Shown piece after piece: positions 14,082-20,421 of a stretch of 20,421 nt of DNA. Positions within the stretch are counted from its first letter, which is position 1. Each line of letters opens with the position of its first letter. Source of the stretch: a virus. Where the stretch lies: IMG/VR virus record IMGVR_UViG_3300005664_000136, positions 1 through 20,421 of that record; one strand, given 5' to 3'. Below the pieces are notes generated by a model. That model worked only from the letters and a program-made list of their open reading frames with translations, did not search any database and was not told the origin of the DNA. The translations under genes were made by a program, and so were the position numbers.

Positions 14082-14089
14082 ATATTTAT
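14082..14089 (+). promoter_or_regulatory. ATATTTAT motif upstream of the terminase gene
   Basis: In the 39-base gap before TerL; it ends 21 bases before the ATG and reads TATATTTATA, which contains the exact reverse complement of the T4 late promoter core TATAAATA and also TAnnTTT of the Bacteroidota -7 box. Confidence 0.4.
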
Positions 14090-14110
14090 ATACAATAAAC
14101 AGTATATAAT

Positions 14111-15685
14111 ATGGCAGAACAACCCAATATAAAAGAAATAATTAAACAGGAATATATCAAATGTGCGATGGATCCTGTACATTTCTTTCGCAAATATTGT
14201 TATATTACTCACCCCGTTAAAGGTAGAGTATTATTTCATTTATATCCTTTCCAAGAGGATGTATTAAACGATTTTAGGAATCATCGTTTCTCTATTATAA
14301 ATAAGTCCCGACAGTTAGGTATCTCTACCTTATCTGCTGGTTATGCTTTATGGACAATGCTATTTAATAAAGATAAAACTGTGTTATGTATAGCAACAAA
14401 ACAAGAAACGGCAAAAGGTATGGTTGAAAAAGTACAATTTATGTACAATAACTTACCTAATTGGCTTAAAGGAAGTCAAAAACCAATCTCAGATAACAAA
14501 TTATCACTTAAACTAGCTAACAACTCTCAAATTGTAGCTACATCAGCCGCATCAGATGCAGGTAGATCTTACGCAGTATCTTTACTAATAATAGATGAGG
14601 CTGCTTTCATTGAAGGTATTGATAAAATATACACAAGTATTAAACCAACCATTGCAACGGGTGGAGGTATTATAGCATTATCCTCTCCAAATGGTGTTGG
14701 TAACTGGTTTCATAAAATGTACACTGAAGCTGAGGTTAACAAAAACGATTTCAAAGCAATTAAATTAAGATGGGATTTACACCCAGATAGAGATAGTAAA
14801 TGGGAAGAAACAGAACGAGCAAACATGTCAGCACGTGAATTTGCTCAAGAGTATGACTGTGACTTCTTAGGTTCCGGTAATTCATTAATTGAACCCGATA
14901 ACTTAACTTTTTATGAACAAACTTTTGTACAAGAACCTGTGGAACGCCGCTTTATGGGTGGCGACTTTTGGATATGGAATTATGCAGATTATAGTAAACA
15001 ATATATTGTTTGCGCTGATGTGGCTCGAGGAGATGGCAGTGACTACTCAGCATTTCATGTTATTGATATCGAATCATGTGAGCAAGTAGCAGAATATAAA
15101 TCACAAATTGACACAAGAACATTTGGTAATATGTTAGTTTCTGTTGCAACAGAGTATAACAATGCTTTGTTAGTAGTAGAAAACGCTAACGTAGGATGGG
15201 ATGTAGTAAATACTATTATAGAAAAAGGATATCAAAATTTATATTATTCACCTCGCGCATATGGCGAATTGAATATTGATAAATGGATGGCTAAAATGGA
15301 TAGTGAGCAAACAGTTCCTGGATTTACCACATCAGCTAAGACAAGACCACTTGTTATCTCAAAACTAGAGGCGTATATTCGAGATAGACATTTTATATTT
15401 AGATCAAAACGACTATTAGAAGAATTAAGAGTGTTTATTTGGCAAAATGGAAAAGCACAAGCGCAAAATGGTTATAATGATGATTTAGTTATGGCATTAG
15501 GTATTGGATTATTTACAAGAGATACTGGAGTAAAATTTTATCAACAAGGCGTAAATTTACAAAGAGCAGCTTTAAATAATATTTCTAATAACAGTAGTCC
15601 AATTACATTATTGCCTAACGATGCTCAAAACCCATACCAGATCGAAACACCATATGGTGTTGAAGACCTACGTTGGATGTTATAG
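14111..15685 (+). CDS. Terminase large subunit (T4 gp17-like DNA-packaging motor)
   Basis: This 524-residue TerL has an ATPase and a nuclease domain, as in T4 gp17. Tyr45-Pro-Phe-Gln48 is the adenine-binding Q motif. Walker A is deviant: KSRQLGIST (65-73), with the lysine at the front and Ile-Ser where T4 has Lys-Thr, as in terminases whose lysine sits at the start of the loop. Walker B is LLIIDEAAF (158-166, Asp162-Glu163), and SSPNG (191-195) is the coupling motif. The RNase H-like nuclease has Asp303 in CADVARGDGSDYS, Glu357 in VVENAN and Asp457/Asp458 in NGYNDDLVMA, the expected metal-binding set. It pumps DNA through the portal encoded next door and cuts the concatemer. The small terminase is not seen here. 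Confidence 0.96.
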   Translation: MAEQPNIKEIIKQEYIKCAMDPVHFFRKYCYITHPVKGRVLFHLYPFQEDVLNDFRNHRFSIINKSRQLGISTLSAGYALWTMLFNKDKTVLCIATKQETAKGMVEKVQFMYNNLPNWLKGSQKPISDNKLSLKLANNSQIVATSAASDAGRSYAVSLLIIDEAAFIEGIDKIYTSIKPTIATGGGIIALSSPNGVGNWFHKMYTEAEVNKNDFKAIKLRWDLHPDRDSKWEETERANMSAREFAQEYDCDFLGSGNSLIEPDNLTFYEQTFVQEPVERRFMGGDFWIWNYADYSKQYIVCADVARGDGSDYSAFHVIDIESCEQVAEYKSQIDTRTFGNMLVSVATEYNNALLVVENANVGWDVVNTIIEKGYQNLYYSPRAYGELNIDKWMAKMDSEQTVPGFTTSAKTRPLVISKLEAYIRDRHFIFRSKRLLEELRVFIWQNGKAQAQNGYNDDLVMALGIGLFTRDTGVKFYQQGVNLQRAALNNISNNSSPITLLPNDAQNPYQIETPYGVEDLRWML

Positions 15686-15692
15686 TTGATAA

Positions 15693-15700
15693 ATATTTAT
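15693..15700 (+). promoter_or_regulatory. ATATTTAT motif upstream of the portal gene
   Basis: Placed 7 bases after the TerL stop and 20 bases before the portal ATG, in the sequence AAATATTTATAGAC. Confidence 0.4.
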
Positions 15701-15720
15701 AGACATAATAAAACATATTA

Positions 15721-17619
15721 ATGGCTGAAGAAAAAAATAATAATGCGGGCACTGGTTTATTTAGTAGGTTAACCCGTTTATTCAGTACAGATGTAGTAAT
15801 CAGAAATGTTGGTGGAAACCAATTAAAAGTAGTAGATACAGACCGTATCCAAGCATATGGTAACGTAAAAACCAATGCTTTAATTGATAGATTTACAAAA
15901 CTTCATCGTTATGGTGCTAATATGCCATATAACCCAACGATGAACTATCAAACACTTCGTATTCAGTTATATACTGACTATGAAGCAATGGATACGGAAT
16001 CAATTATTGCTTCTGCTCTCGATATAGTAGCTGATGAAACAACATTAAAAAATGAAGCAAACGAAGTAGTACAGATTAAATCATCAGATGAAAATATCCA
16101 ACGTATACTTTATAACCTATTCTATGATATATTAAATGTTGAGTTTAATTTATGGATGTGGGTTAGAAATATGTGTAAATATGGTGATTTTTATTTACAC
16201 CTTGAAATAGCTGAAAAATTTGGTGTATATAATGTAACACCAATGTCTGTTTATGATATGGTACGTGAAGAAGGTATGGATCCTCAAAATCCATCTTACG
16301 TATGTTTTAAAATTGATCCAATGGTTATTGCCGCTGGTGGTATCAATAGCCGTGTTAAAGATAGAGATGGTAAAATCAAATTTGAAAATTACGAAATTGC
16401 TCACTTCCGTCTATTAACAGATGCTAACTACCTTCCTTATGGCAGATCATTTATAGAACCAGCTCGTAAAACTTATAAACAATATATTTTGATGAAGGAT
16501 GCAATGCTCTTGCATCGTATCACCCGTGCCCCGGAAAAACGTGTATTTTATGTTGACATAGGTAATATGCCTCCTGCTGAAGTTGATGCTTACATGGAAC
16601 GTTTAAAGCAAAAAATGCAAAAAACACCATACATCGATAAAAATACAGGTGAATATAACTTGAAATATAATATGATGAATGTAATGGAAGATTTTTACAT
16701 TCCTCAACGTGGTGCTAACTCAAACACTAAAATTGATACAATCAAAGGTTTAGAGTATAATGCAATAGAAGACGTAAACTTCTTACGTGATGAAATGTTA
16801 GCTGCATTAAAAGTACCTAAAGCATTCTTTGGATTTGAAAAAGATTTAACTGGTAAAGCTACATTAGCTGCTGAAGATATTCGTTTCGCTCGTACAGTAG
16901 AACGTATTCAACGTATTGTATTAAGTGAATTATATAAAATAGCATTAGTACACTTATATGTTCAAGGATATGATGGTGAATCATTAGCTAATTTTGAATT
17001 ACATTTATCTACACCATCAGTAATTTATGAACAAGAAAAAGTAGCGCTATGGAAGGAAAAAATTGCATTAGCTAAAGATATGCAAGATAGTAAATTAATT
17101 CCTTCTGACTGGATTTATAATTTCTTATTCCAATTCAGCGAAGATCAATATGATGAATTACGTGATTTAGTTGCTGAAGATATGAAACGTAGCTTTAGAT
17201 TAGGTCAAATTGAAAACGAAGGTAATGATCCAGCAAAATCTGGTAAATCATATGGTACACCTCATGATTTAGCCACATTATATGGTGCTGGAAGATATAA
17301 TGGAGCTAAAAAATCAGATGTTCCTCCAGGATATGATGAAGATCGCCCAGTTGGCCGCCCTAAAGAAAAATCATCTATGATTGGTACGCAAAACGACCCA
17401 CTAGGTAAAGATAGATTAGGTAGAGAAGAAAATGGTACATTATATACTGCAAATAAACCTGAAGAAAATGGTACACCTAAAGGCGGTTCTCCATTAGCAT
17501 TAGCTGAATCTTTACGTCTTAAAGATATGTTTAAAACCATACCTAGAAAAGATAAAGATATGGTGTTTGGTGATGATGAGCCTACACTATTAAATGAGGA
17601 AAATATTAGAGACATATAA
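15721..17619 (+). CDS. Portal protein (T4 gp20-like)
   Basis: This 632-residue protein is longer than T4 gp20 (524). The core has gp20-type segments: YEAMDTESIIASALDIVADE near 83-102, an NLWMWVRNMCKYGDFYLHLE region near 143-162, HFRLLTDANYLPYGRSFIEP near 228-247, HRITRAPEKRVFYVDIGNMP near 266-285, then PQRGANSNTKIDTIKG and MLAALKVPKAFFGFEKDLTG near 359-378. Portals form the dodecameric ring at one head vertex that starts prohead assembly, carries the terminase and joins the tail. The extra C-terminal part (about 500-632) is Gly/Lys/Pro-rich and includes GRPKEKSS and SPLALAESLRLKDMF; it is probably flexible. It follows TerL directly, without the tail sheath and tube genes that separate the two in T4. 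Confidence 0.95.
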   Translation: MAEEKNNNAGTGLFSRLTRLFSTDVVIRNVGGNQLKVVDTDRIQAYGNVKTNALIDRFTKLHRYGANMPYNPTMNYQTLRIQLYTDYEAMDTESIIASALDIVADETTLKNEANEVVQIKSSDENIQRILYNLFYDILNVEFNLWMWVRNMCKYGDFYLHLEIAEKFGVYNVTPMSVYDMVREEGMDPQNPSYVCFKIDPMVIAAGGINSRVKDRDGKIKFENYEIAHFRLLTDANYLPYGRSFIEPARKTYKQYILMKDAMLLHRITRAPEKRVFYVDIGNMPPAEVDAYMERLKQKMQKTPYIDKNTGEYNLKYNMMNVMEDFYIPQRGANSNTKIDTIKGLEYNAIEDVNFLRDEMLAALKVPKAFFGFEKDLTGKATLAAEDIRFARTVERIQRIVLSELYKIALVHLYVQGYDGESLANFELHLSTPSVIYEQEKVALWKEKIALAKDMQDSKLIPSDWIYNFLFQFSEDQYDELRDLVAEDMKRSFRLGQIENEGNDPAKSGKSYGTPHDLATLYGAGRYNGAKKSDVPPGYDEDRPVGRPKEKSSMIGTQNDPLGKDRLGREENGTLYTANKPEENGTPKGGSPLALAESLRLKDMFKTIPRKDKDMVFGDDEPTLLNEENIRDI

Positions 17620-17626
17620 CAAACAT

Positions 17627-17634
17627 ATATTTAT
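17627..17634 (+). promoter_or_regulatory. ATATTTAT motif, candidate promoter element; helps set the next start
   Basis: It lies 7 bases after the portal stop and 16 bases before ATG 17651, the same order of spacing as at the terminase and portal genes. This supports 17651 rather than the in-frame ATG at 17594 inside the portal gene. Confidence 0.4.
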
Positions 17635-17650
17635 AGATAGTGCATACTAT

Positions 17651-18508
17651 ATGGACAAAATAAAACACAACAAATTCAAAAACAGCGGACTAATATTTGA
17701 ATTATTGGTTCGTCAAATTACTTCAGACACCCTTTCTGGGAAAGATTCACCTGCTGTAGATATTTTAAAGAAACACTTTAATAAAACAGAATTAGCTAAA
17801 GAACATAAAATATATCAAGCATTGGTTAATTCTAAAGCATTATCTGAGGTTAAAGCAGAATCACTAATTAACGCTACATTAGAATTATCTTCTCGTTTAA
17901 ATCGCTCAGCGCTTCGTAACGAAAAGTATAATTTAATCAAGGCTATTCGTGAGGCATATAACATTGAAGATTTTTTTAAAGCAAAAATCAACAATTATAA
18001 ACAATATGCGGCTGCCTGTACATTAATTGAAGCACATAATTCATTAGAATTTACAAATCCTGATCAAGTAATTGAAAACAAATTAACGTTACTTGAACAT
18101 ATCTCTCGTACTGAAATAGATAAAGAAAAAGCAGGCGATAGATTAATGGAAGAGTTTATGAAAATGGATAAAGGTATGCGTTTACTAACGTATAAAAAAC
18201 TGTTAGAACGCTTCAACAGCAAATACTCATCTCTATCCGATAAACAAAAATTAGTTCTTAAAGAATATATTAACAACATTTCTAATACAGTTAAATTACG
18301 TGAGTTTGTTAATGAAAACTCTATTGCAATTAAAACTGAATTAGTTAAGTTAAATAAAAGCGTAACCGACAAAACAACTCAAATTAAGATAAATGAAGTT
18401 GTTAATATGGTTAAACCAATCGAAAAAACTCAAAACGTAAAAGACGAAAATCTTGTTTCGTTATTACAATATTACCAATTAATTGACGAGTTAAAAGCTA
18501 CCAAGTAA
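17651..18508 (+). CDS. Conserved helical phage protein next to portal, function unknown
   Basis: From ATG 17651 the protein is 285 residues and begins MDKIKHNKFKNSGLIFELLV, then RQITSDTLSGKDSPAVDILK. This K-x-K-N-(S/T)-G-L-x-F-E-L-L-V-R-Q-I-T start is familiar from T4-like environmental phages in the same place after the portal, which favours this start over ATG 17594 (26 bases inside the portal gene). The rest is all helical and charged, with no catalytic motif, membrane helix or leader. The position suggests a role in head assembly or the core, unproven. Its stop overlaps the next start as TAATG. Confidence 0.82.
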   Translation: MDKIKHNKFKNSGLIFELLVRQITSDTLSGKDSPAVDILKKHFNKTELAKEHKIYQALVNSKALSEVKAESLINATLELSSRLNRSALRNEKYNLIKAIREAYNIEDFFKAKINNYKQYAAACTLIEAHNSLEFTNPDQVIENKLTLLEHISRTEIDKEKAGDRLMEEFMKMDKGMRLLTYKKLLERFNSKYSSLSDKQKLVLKEYINNISNTVKLREFVNENSIAIKTELVKLNKSVTDKTTQIKINEVVNMVKPIEKTQNVKDENLVSLLQYYQLIDELKATK

Positions 18509-19206
18509 TGGATAAATTAAAAGAATATATTAAACAACTTGCTCGTGAAGTAATGAGTGAAGAATCAGCTACAGGCGCTATTGGCGTTGGTGCTGGTCCT
18601 ATCATGACACCATATGCTTTTTCTCCTAAAGGACAAAAGAAAAACGCTGCTACTAAAACCGCAGAAAAACAGGGAATGAAAGTAACTAAAGGTGAAACCG
18701 AAATGCCTGGTGATTCTAAAGTAAAAGATTATGTATCTTTAACTGGTAAGAAGAAGAAAAAAGTAAAAATATATAACGAACTTAGTAACTACGATCGACC
18801 ATCAAAACGAGGAGAGGCTAGTGGCTACACAGCACCTAGTGGCTACACAGGTCCTAGCTCTGCTTCTAAAGGTGGTGGGTACTATGCAAGCGCTGTAAAA
18901 GAAAATATGAAAGAATCATTAGAAAATATCGTTAAAGAAGAATTACTTAACGAAGTAACATACAATAAATTCAAAAACGAAGTAAAATTCAGAACTAAAA
19001 ACGAACAACTACACAAAGCAATACGTGAAGTAAAACGTAAATTATCTGAAATTGATCGTATTGTTGAATACACTTCTCGTATGAAACAAGAATTAAGCGA
19101 AGGTGAAGAAGGATTAAAATATTGGAAAAATACAGAAAAAAATATAGCAACTATTTCTGAAATGGTAAACCAATTAAATAATAAAATTAAAAATCTTCAC
19201 CAGTAA
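18508..19206 (+). CDS. Prohead-core-like protein with N-terminal and internal leader-like segments
   Basis: This 232-residue protein starts MDKLKEYIKQLAREVMSEES, an amphipathic helix like the other leaders but with only a weak site (M-S-E). Residues about 20-130 are low-complexity, Gly/Ser/Lys-rich and include a doubled SGYTxP unit (106-116). Residues 134-150, MKESLENIVKEELLNEV, look like a second leader, with a good L-N-E/V site at 147-150. The end is a long coiled coil (AIREVKRKLSEIDRIVEYTS to EMVNQLNNKIKNLHQ). Location after the portal, where T4 keeps its core genes and protease, suits an internal core or scaffold protein processed during maturation. Homology to T4 gp67 or gp68 is not shown. 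Confidence 0.78.
   Translation: MDKLKEYIKQLAREVMSEESATGAIGVGAGPIMTPYAFSPKGQKKNAATKTAEKQGMKVTKGETEMPGDSKVKDYVSLTGKKKKKVKIYNELSNYDRPSKRGEASGYTAPSGYTGPSSASKGGGYYASAVKENMKESLENIVKEELLNEVTYNKFKNEVKFRTKNEQLHKAIREVKRKLSEIDRIVEYTSRMKQELSEGEEGLKYWKNTEKNIATISEMVNQLNNKIKNLHQ
18820..18855 (+). repeat. Two tandem 18-base units
   Basis: AGTGGCTACACAGCACCT is followed at once by AGTGGCTACACAGGTCCT, differing at two positions. They encode SGYTAP and SGYTGP in the flexible part of the core-like protein. This is a recent small tandem duplication. Confidence 0.8.
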
Positions 19207-19337
19207 TGGCAAAAATTAAAAGTTCTTCTGAAAGTAATAAATTATCATTTGGCACTAAAAAAAGTGGCAAAGCACAAAAATCATTTAACAAACACGACAG
19301 AAAATCACGTAATTATCGTGGTCAAGGCAAAGTTTAA
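19206..19337 (+). CDS. Very small basic phage protein
   Basis: ATG 19206 overlaps the preceding TAA by one base and encodes 43 residues: MAKIKSSSESNKLSFGTKKS, then GKAQKSFNKHDRKSRNYRGQ, then GKV. It is strongly basic (Lys/Arg), with a closing YRGQGK-type end. I have seen small proteins with FGxKKxGKAxKxxNKH and YRGQGK in related phage head modules. No fold is predicted; DNA or core binding in the prohead is a guess. It fills the space between two head-type genes exactly. Confidence 0.72.
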   Translation: MAKIKSSSESNKLSFGTKKSGKAQKSFNKHDRKSRNYRGQGKV

Positions 19338-19345
19338 ATATTTAT
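19338..19345 (+). promoter_or_regulatory. ATATTTAT motif, candidate promoter element
   Basis: It follows the TAA of the 43-residue gene with no gap and ends four bases before ATG 19350. Confidence 0.35.
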
Positions 19346-19349
19346 ATTC

Positions 19350-20421
19350 ATGAAAAGCATCAAACAACAATACATCGATTTGAAAGAGGGTAGAATGACC
19401 CAACAAAATTTCATGCGTAATTTACGTATGACTATGCCTCAATATATTACTAATGTAACTTCATTCAATGATTCAGTAAGAATCCTTAAAAACAAAGGTA
19501 TATTGACTGAAGCTGATATAAAAGGGAAAACAATCAAAACATACAAACAAAATGAAGATTCTTCATACAGCGTTGAATATGAAGATGGTACTAAAGATAC
19601 TATTTATGTTTCTGATAGTAATTGGGATATTATTAATAATTTAGAAAAAAGTAATTTAAAAGAAAAAAATCTTGATGTTGATCCTGCAGAATTAGCTAAA
19701 GGTATTGCTGTTGAAAAAGAACATACAAATGATCCTGTAAAAGCTGAAGAAATTGCTTTAGATCATTTAGCCGAAGACCCACAATATTATACTAAATTAG
19801 ATAAAATAGGATTAGAAGAAGCAAACTATGATATAGTAGATATTCTTTTAAAATATGTTAAAGACCCAGATGATGCTGCGCAATATGCCAGTATGGATCC
19901 TGATACTTGGCCAGATTGGTTAACAGCAAATATGGACAGAGATCCGGAATATAAAAAATTCCACTCTGGTGAACCTGGTTTAACAGGGCATATGGCTAAA
20001 CTCGCTAAAGATTTAGCAAATCCATTCCCACAATATAAAAAATTAAAAGCAAACAACGTAGATTTATATCCAGGCAACATGGGTGATGAAATGTCTGCTC
20101 CTAGGGAAGGAAAATTGAACGAAGCTAAAGACGAAAAAGGCAGATGGACAAACGCTAACGGCAAATCAATGTACGACCAATTCAAAGAAATTGATAATTT
20201 AAACGGTCAAGAAGTATTAATTGGTATTGATTATGAAATAGAAAAAAATCACCAATTAACTAAAGTTGAAGCTGCTAAAATAGTAATCAAAAATCTTAAG
20301 AAAAACCCAATTTATTACACATCAGCACTTATGTCTGGTAAAGAAGGATACGAACCAGAATATCTTGGTGGTAAATCAGCAAATGCTGAAGCACGCCAAA
20401 TGCAACCTGTTAAAGATGATA
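19350..20421 (+). CDS. Head-module protein with two DUF5661-like repeats (partial, runs off the end)
   Basis: ATG 19350 opens a frame that is still open at the window end (357 codons seen). The start, MKSIKQQYIDLKEGRMTQQN, continues into FMRNLRMTMPQYITNVTSFN and a helix ending RILKNKGILTE. A first unit, ELAKGIAVEKEHTNDPVKAE running to LAEDPQYYTKL (about residues 114-150), matches my memory of DUF5661 (G-x-x-x-E-x-E-H, IA-x-x-HL-x-E-x-P-x-YY). A second, diverged copy (GIDYEIEKNHQLTKVEAAKI, then NPIYYTSALM) lies near residues 292-330. Between them are Trp- and Asp-rich segments. Such proteins occur in phage head modules near the protease or scaffold gene; the exact role is unknown. Confidence 0.8.
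   Translation, partial: MKSIKQQYIDLKEGRMTQQNFMRNLRMTMPQYITNVTSFNDSVRILKNKGILTEADIKGKTIKTYKQNEDSSYSVEYEDGTKDTIYVSDSNWDIINNLEKSNLKEKNLDVDPAELAKGIAVEKEHTNDPVKAEEIALDHLAEDPQYYTKLDKIGLEEANYDIVDILLKYVKDPDDAAQYASMDPDTWPDWLTANMDRDPEYKKFHSGEPGLTGHMAKLAKDLANPFPQYKKLKANNVDLYPGNMGDEMSAPREGKLNEAKDEKGRWTNANGKSMYDQFKEIDNLNGQEVLIGIDYEIEKNHQLTKVEAAKIVIKNLKKNPIYYTSALMSGKEGYEPEYLGGKSANAEARQMQPVKDD

Noticed and set aside
17594-17650. Upstream ATG giving 19 extra residues to the gene after the portal
   Set aside because: It lies within the portal gene, would span the ATATTTAT motif, and the familiar conserved start KHNKFKNSG begins right after ATG 17651.
19826-20185. 119-residue minus-strand ORF near the right edge
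   Set aside because: It lies wholly opposite the open frame from 19350, which has recognisable DUF5661-like repeats; every other gene is on the + strand.
1-20421. tRNA genes, CRISPR arrays, insertion sequences
   Set aside because: The gaps between genes are mostly under 60 bases and none shows a cloverleaf, spaced repeats, or a transposase with terminal repeats.

Overview
The window is a stretch of a tailed-phage genome, most likely a large T4-like myovirus. Two hallmark head genes are clear: a gp17-type large terminase (14111-15685) and a gp20-type portal (15721-17619), followed by small head-core-type genes. All 28 genes or gene remnants I support lie on the + strand, are tightly packed with ATGA/TAATG overlaps, and the DNA is very AT-rich. 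Start codons lack Shine-Dalgarno sequences and are preceded by A/T-rich DNA. Short signal-peptide proteins of a kind I associate with Bacteroidota phages sit just before the terminase. Together these suggest a Bacteroidota (Flavobacteriia-like) host, which is an inference.

Layout. 1-5504: a run of proteins of unknown function, five of which begin with a short amphipathic helix ending near an (L/I)-x-E site; the run also holds a 73-residue Dps-like half protein. 5505-8331: an apparent insertion, made of a broken GIY-YIG homing endonuclease, a FAD-dependent oxidoreductase, and an intact GIY-YIG/NUMOD homing endonuclease. 8332-10703: conserved phage hypotheticals, two related hairpins flanking an 81-residue gene, and a P-loop NTPase/kinase. 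10739-13292: more leader-bearing proteins (one with a winged-helix-like domain, one GNAT-like), a single-TM coiled-coil protein and a tiny acyl-carrier-protein-like ORF. 13320-14071: two secreted or membrane-anchored proteins, possibly for lysis or the cell envelope. 14111-20421: packaging and head morphogenesis (TerL, portal, a conserved phage protein, a core-like protein, a small basic protein, and a DUF5661-like protein running off the end).

The most interesting signal is the shared N-terminal leader. At least nine, probably ten, otherwise unrelated proteins start with one of two related forms, MIKL(T/I)(D/N)(I/L)L(K/R)EI or a form rich in LxxxIRxxLxE. This resembles the T4 capsid-targeting sequence that the gp21 prohead protease removes at (L/I)-x-E. 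I infer that much of this window encodes cargo packed into the prohead and possibly injected with the DNA: a nuclease-like protein, a winged-helix protein, a GNAT-like protein, a Cys-rich protein and an 885-residue multidomain protein.

A second window-wide signal is the octamer ATATTTAT, found at eleven places in the short gaps between genes, usually just after a stop codon. It is a candidate phage promoter or processing signal. No tRNA, rRNA, CRISPR array or IS element was seen.
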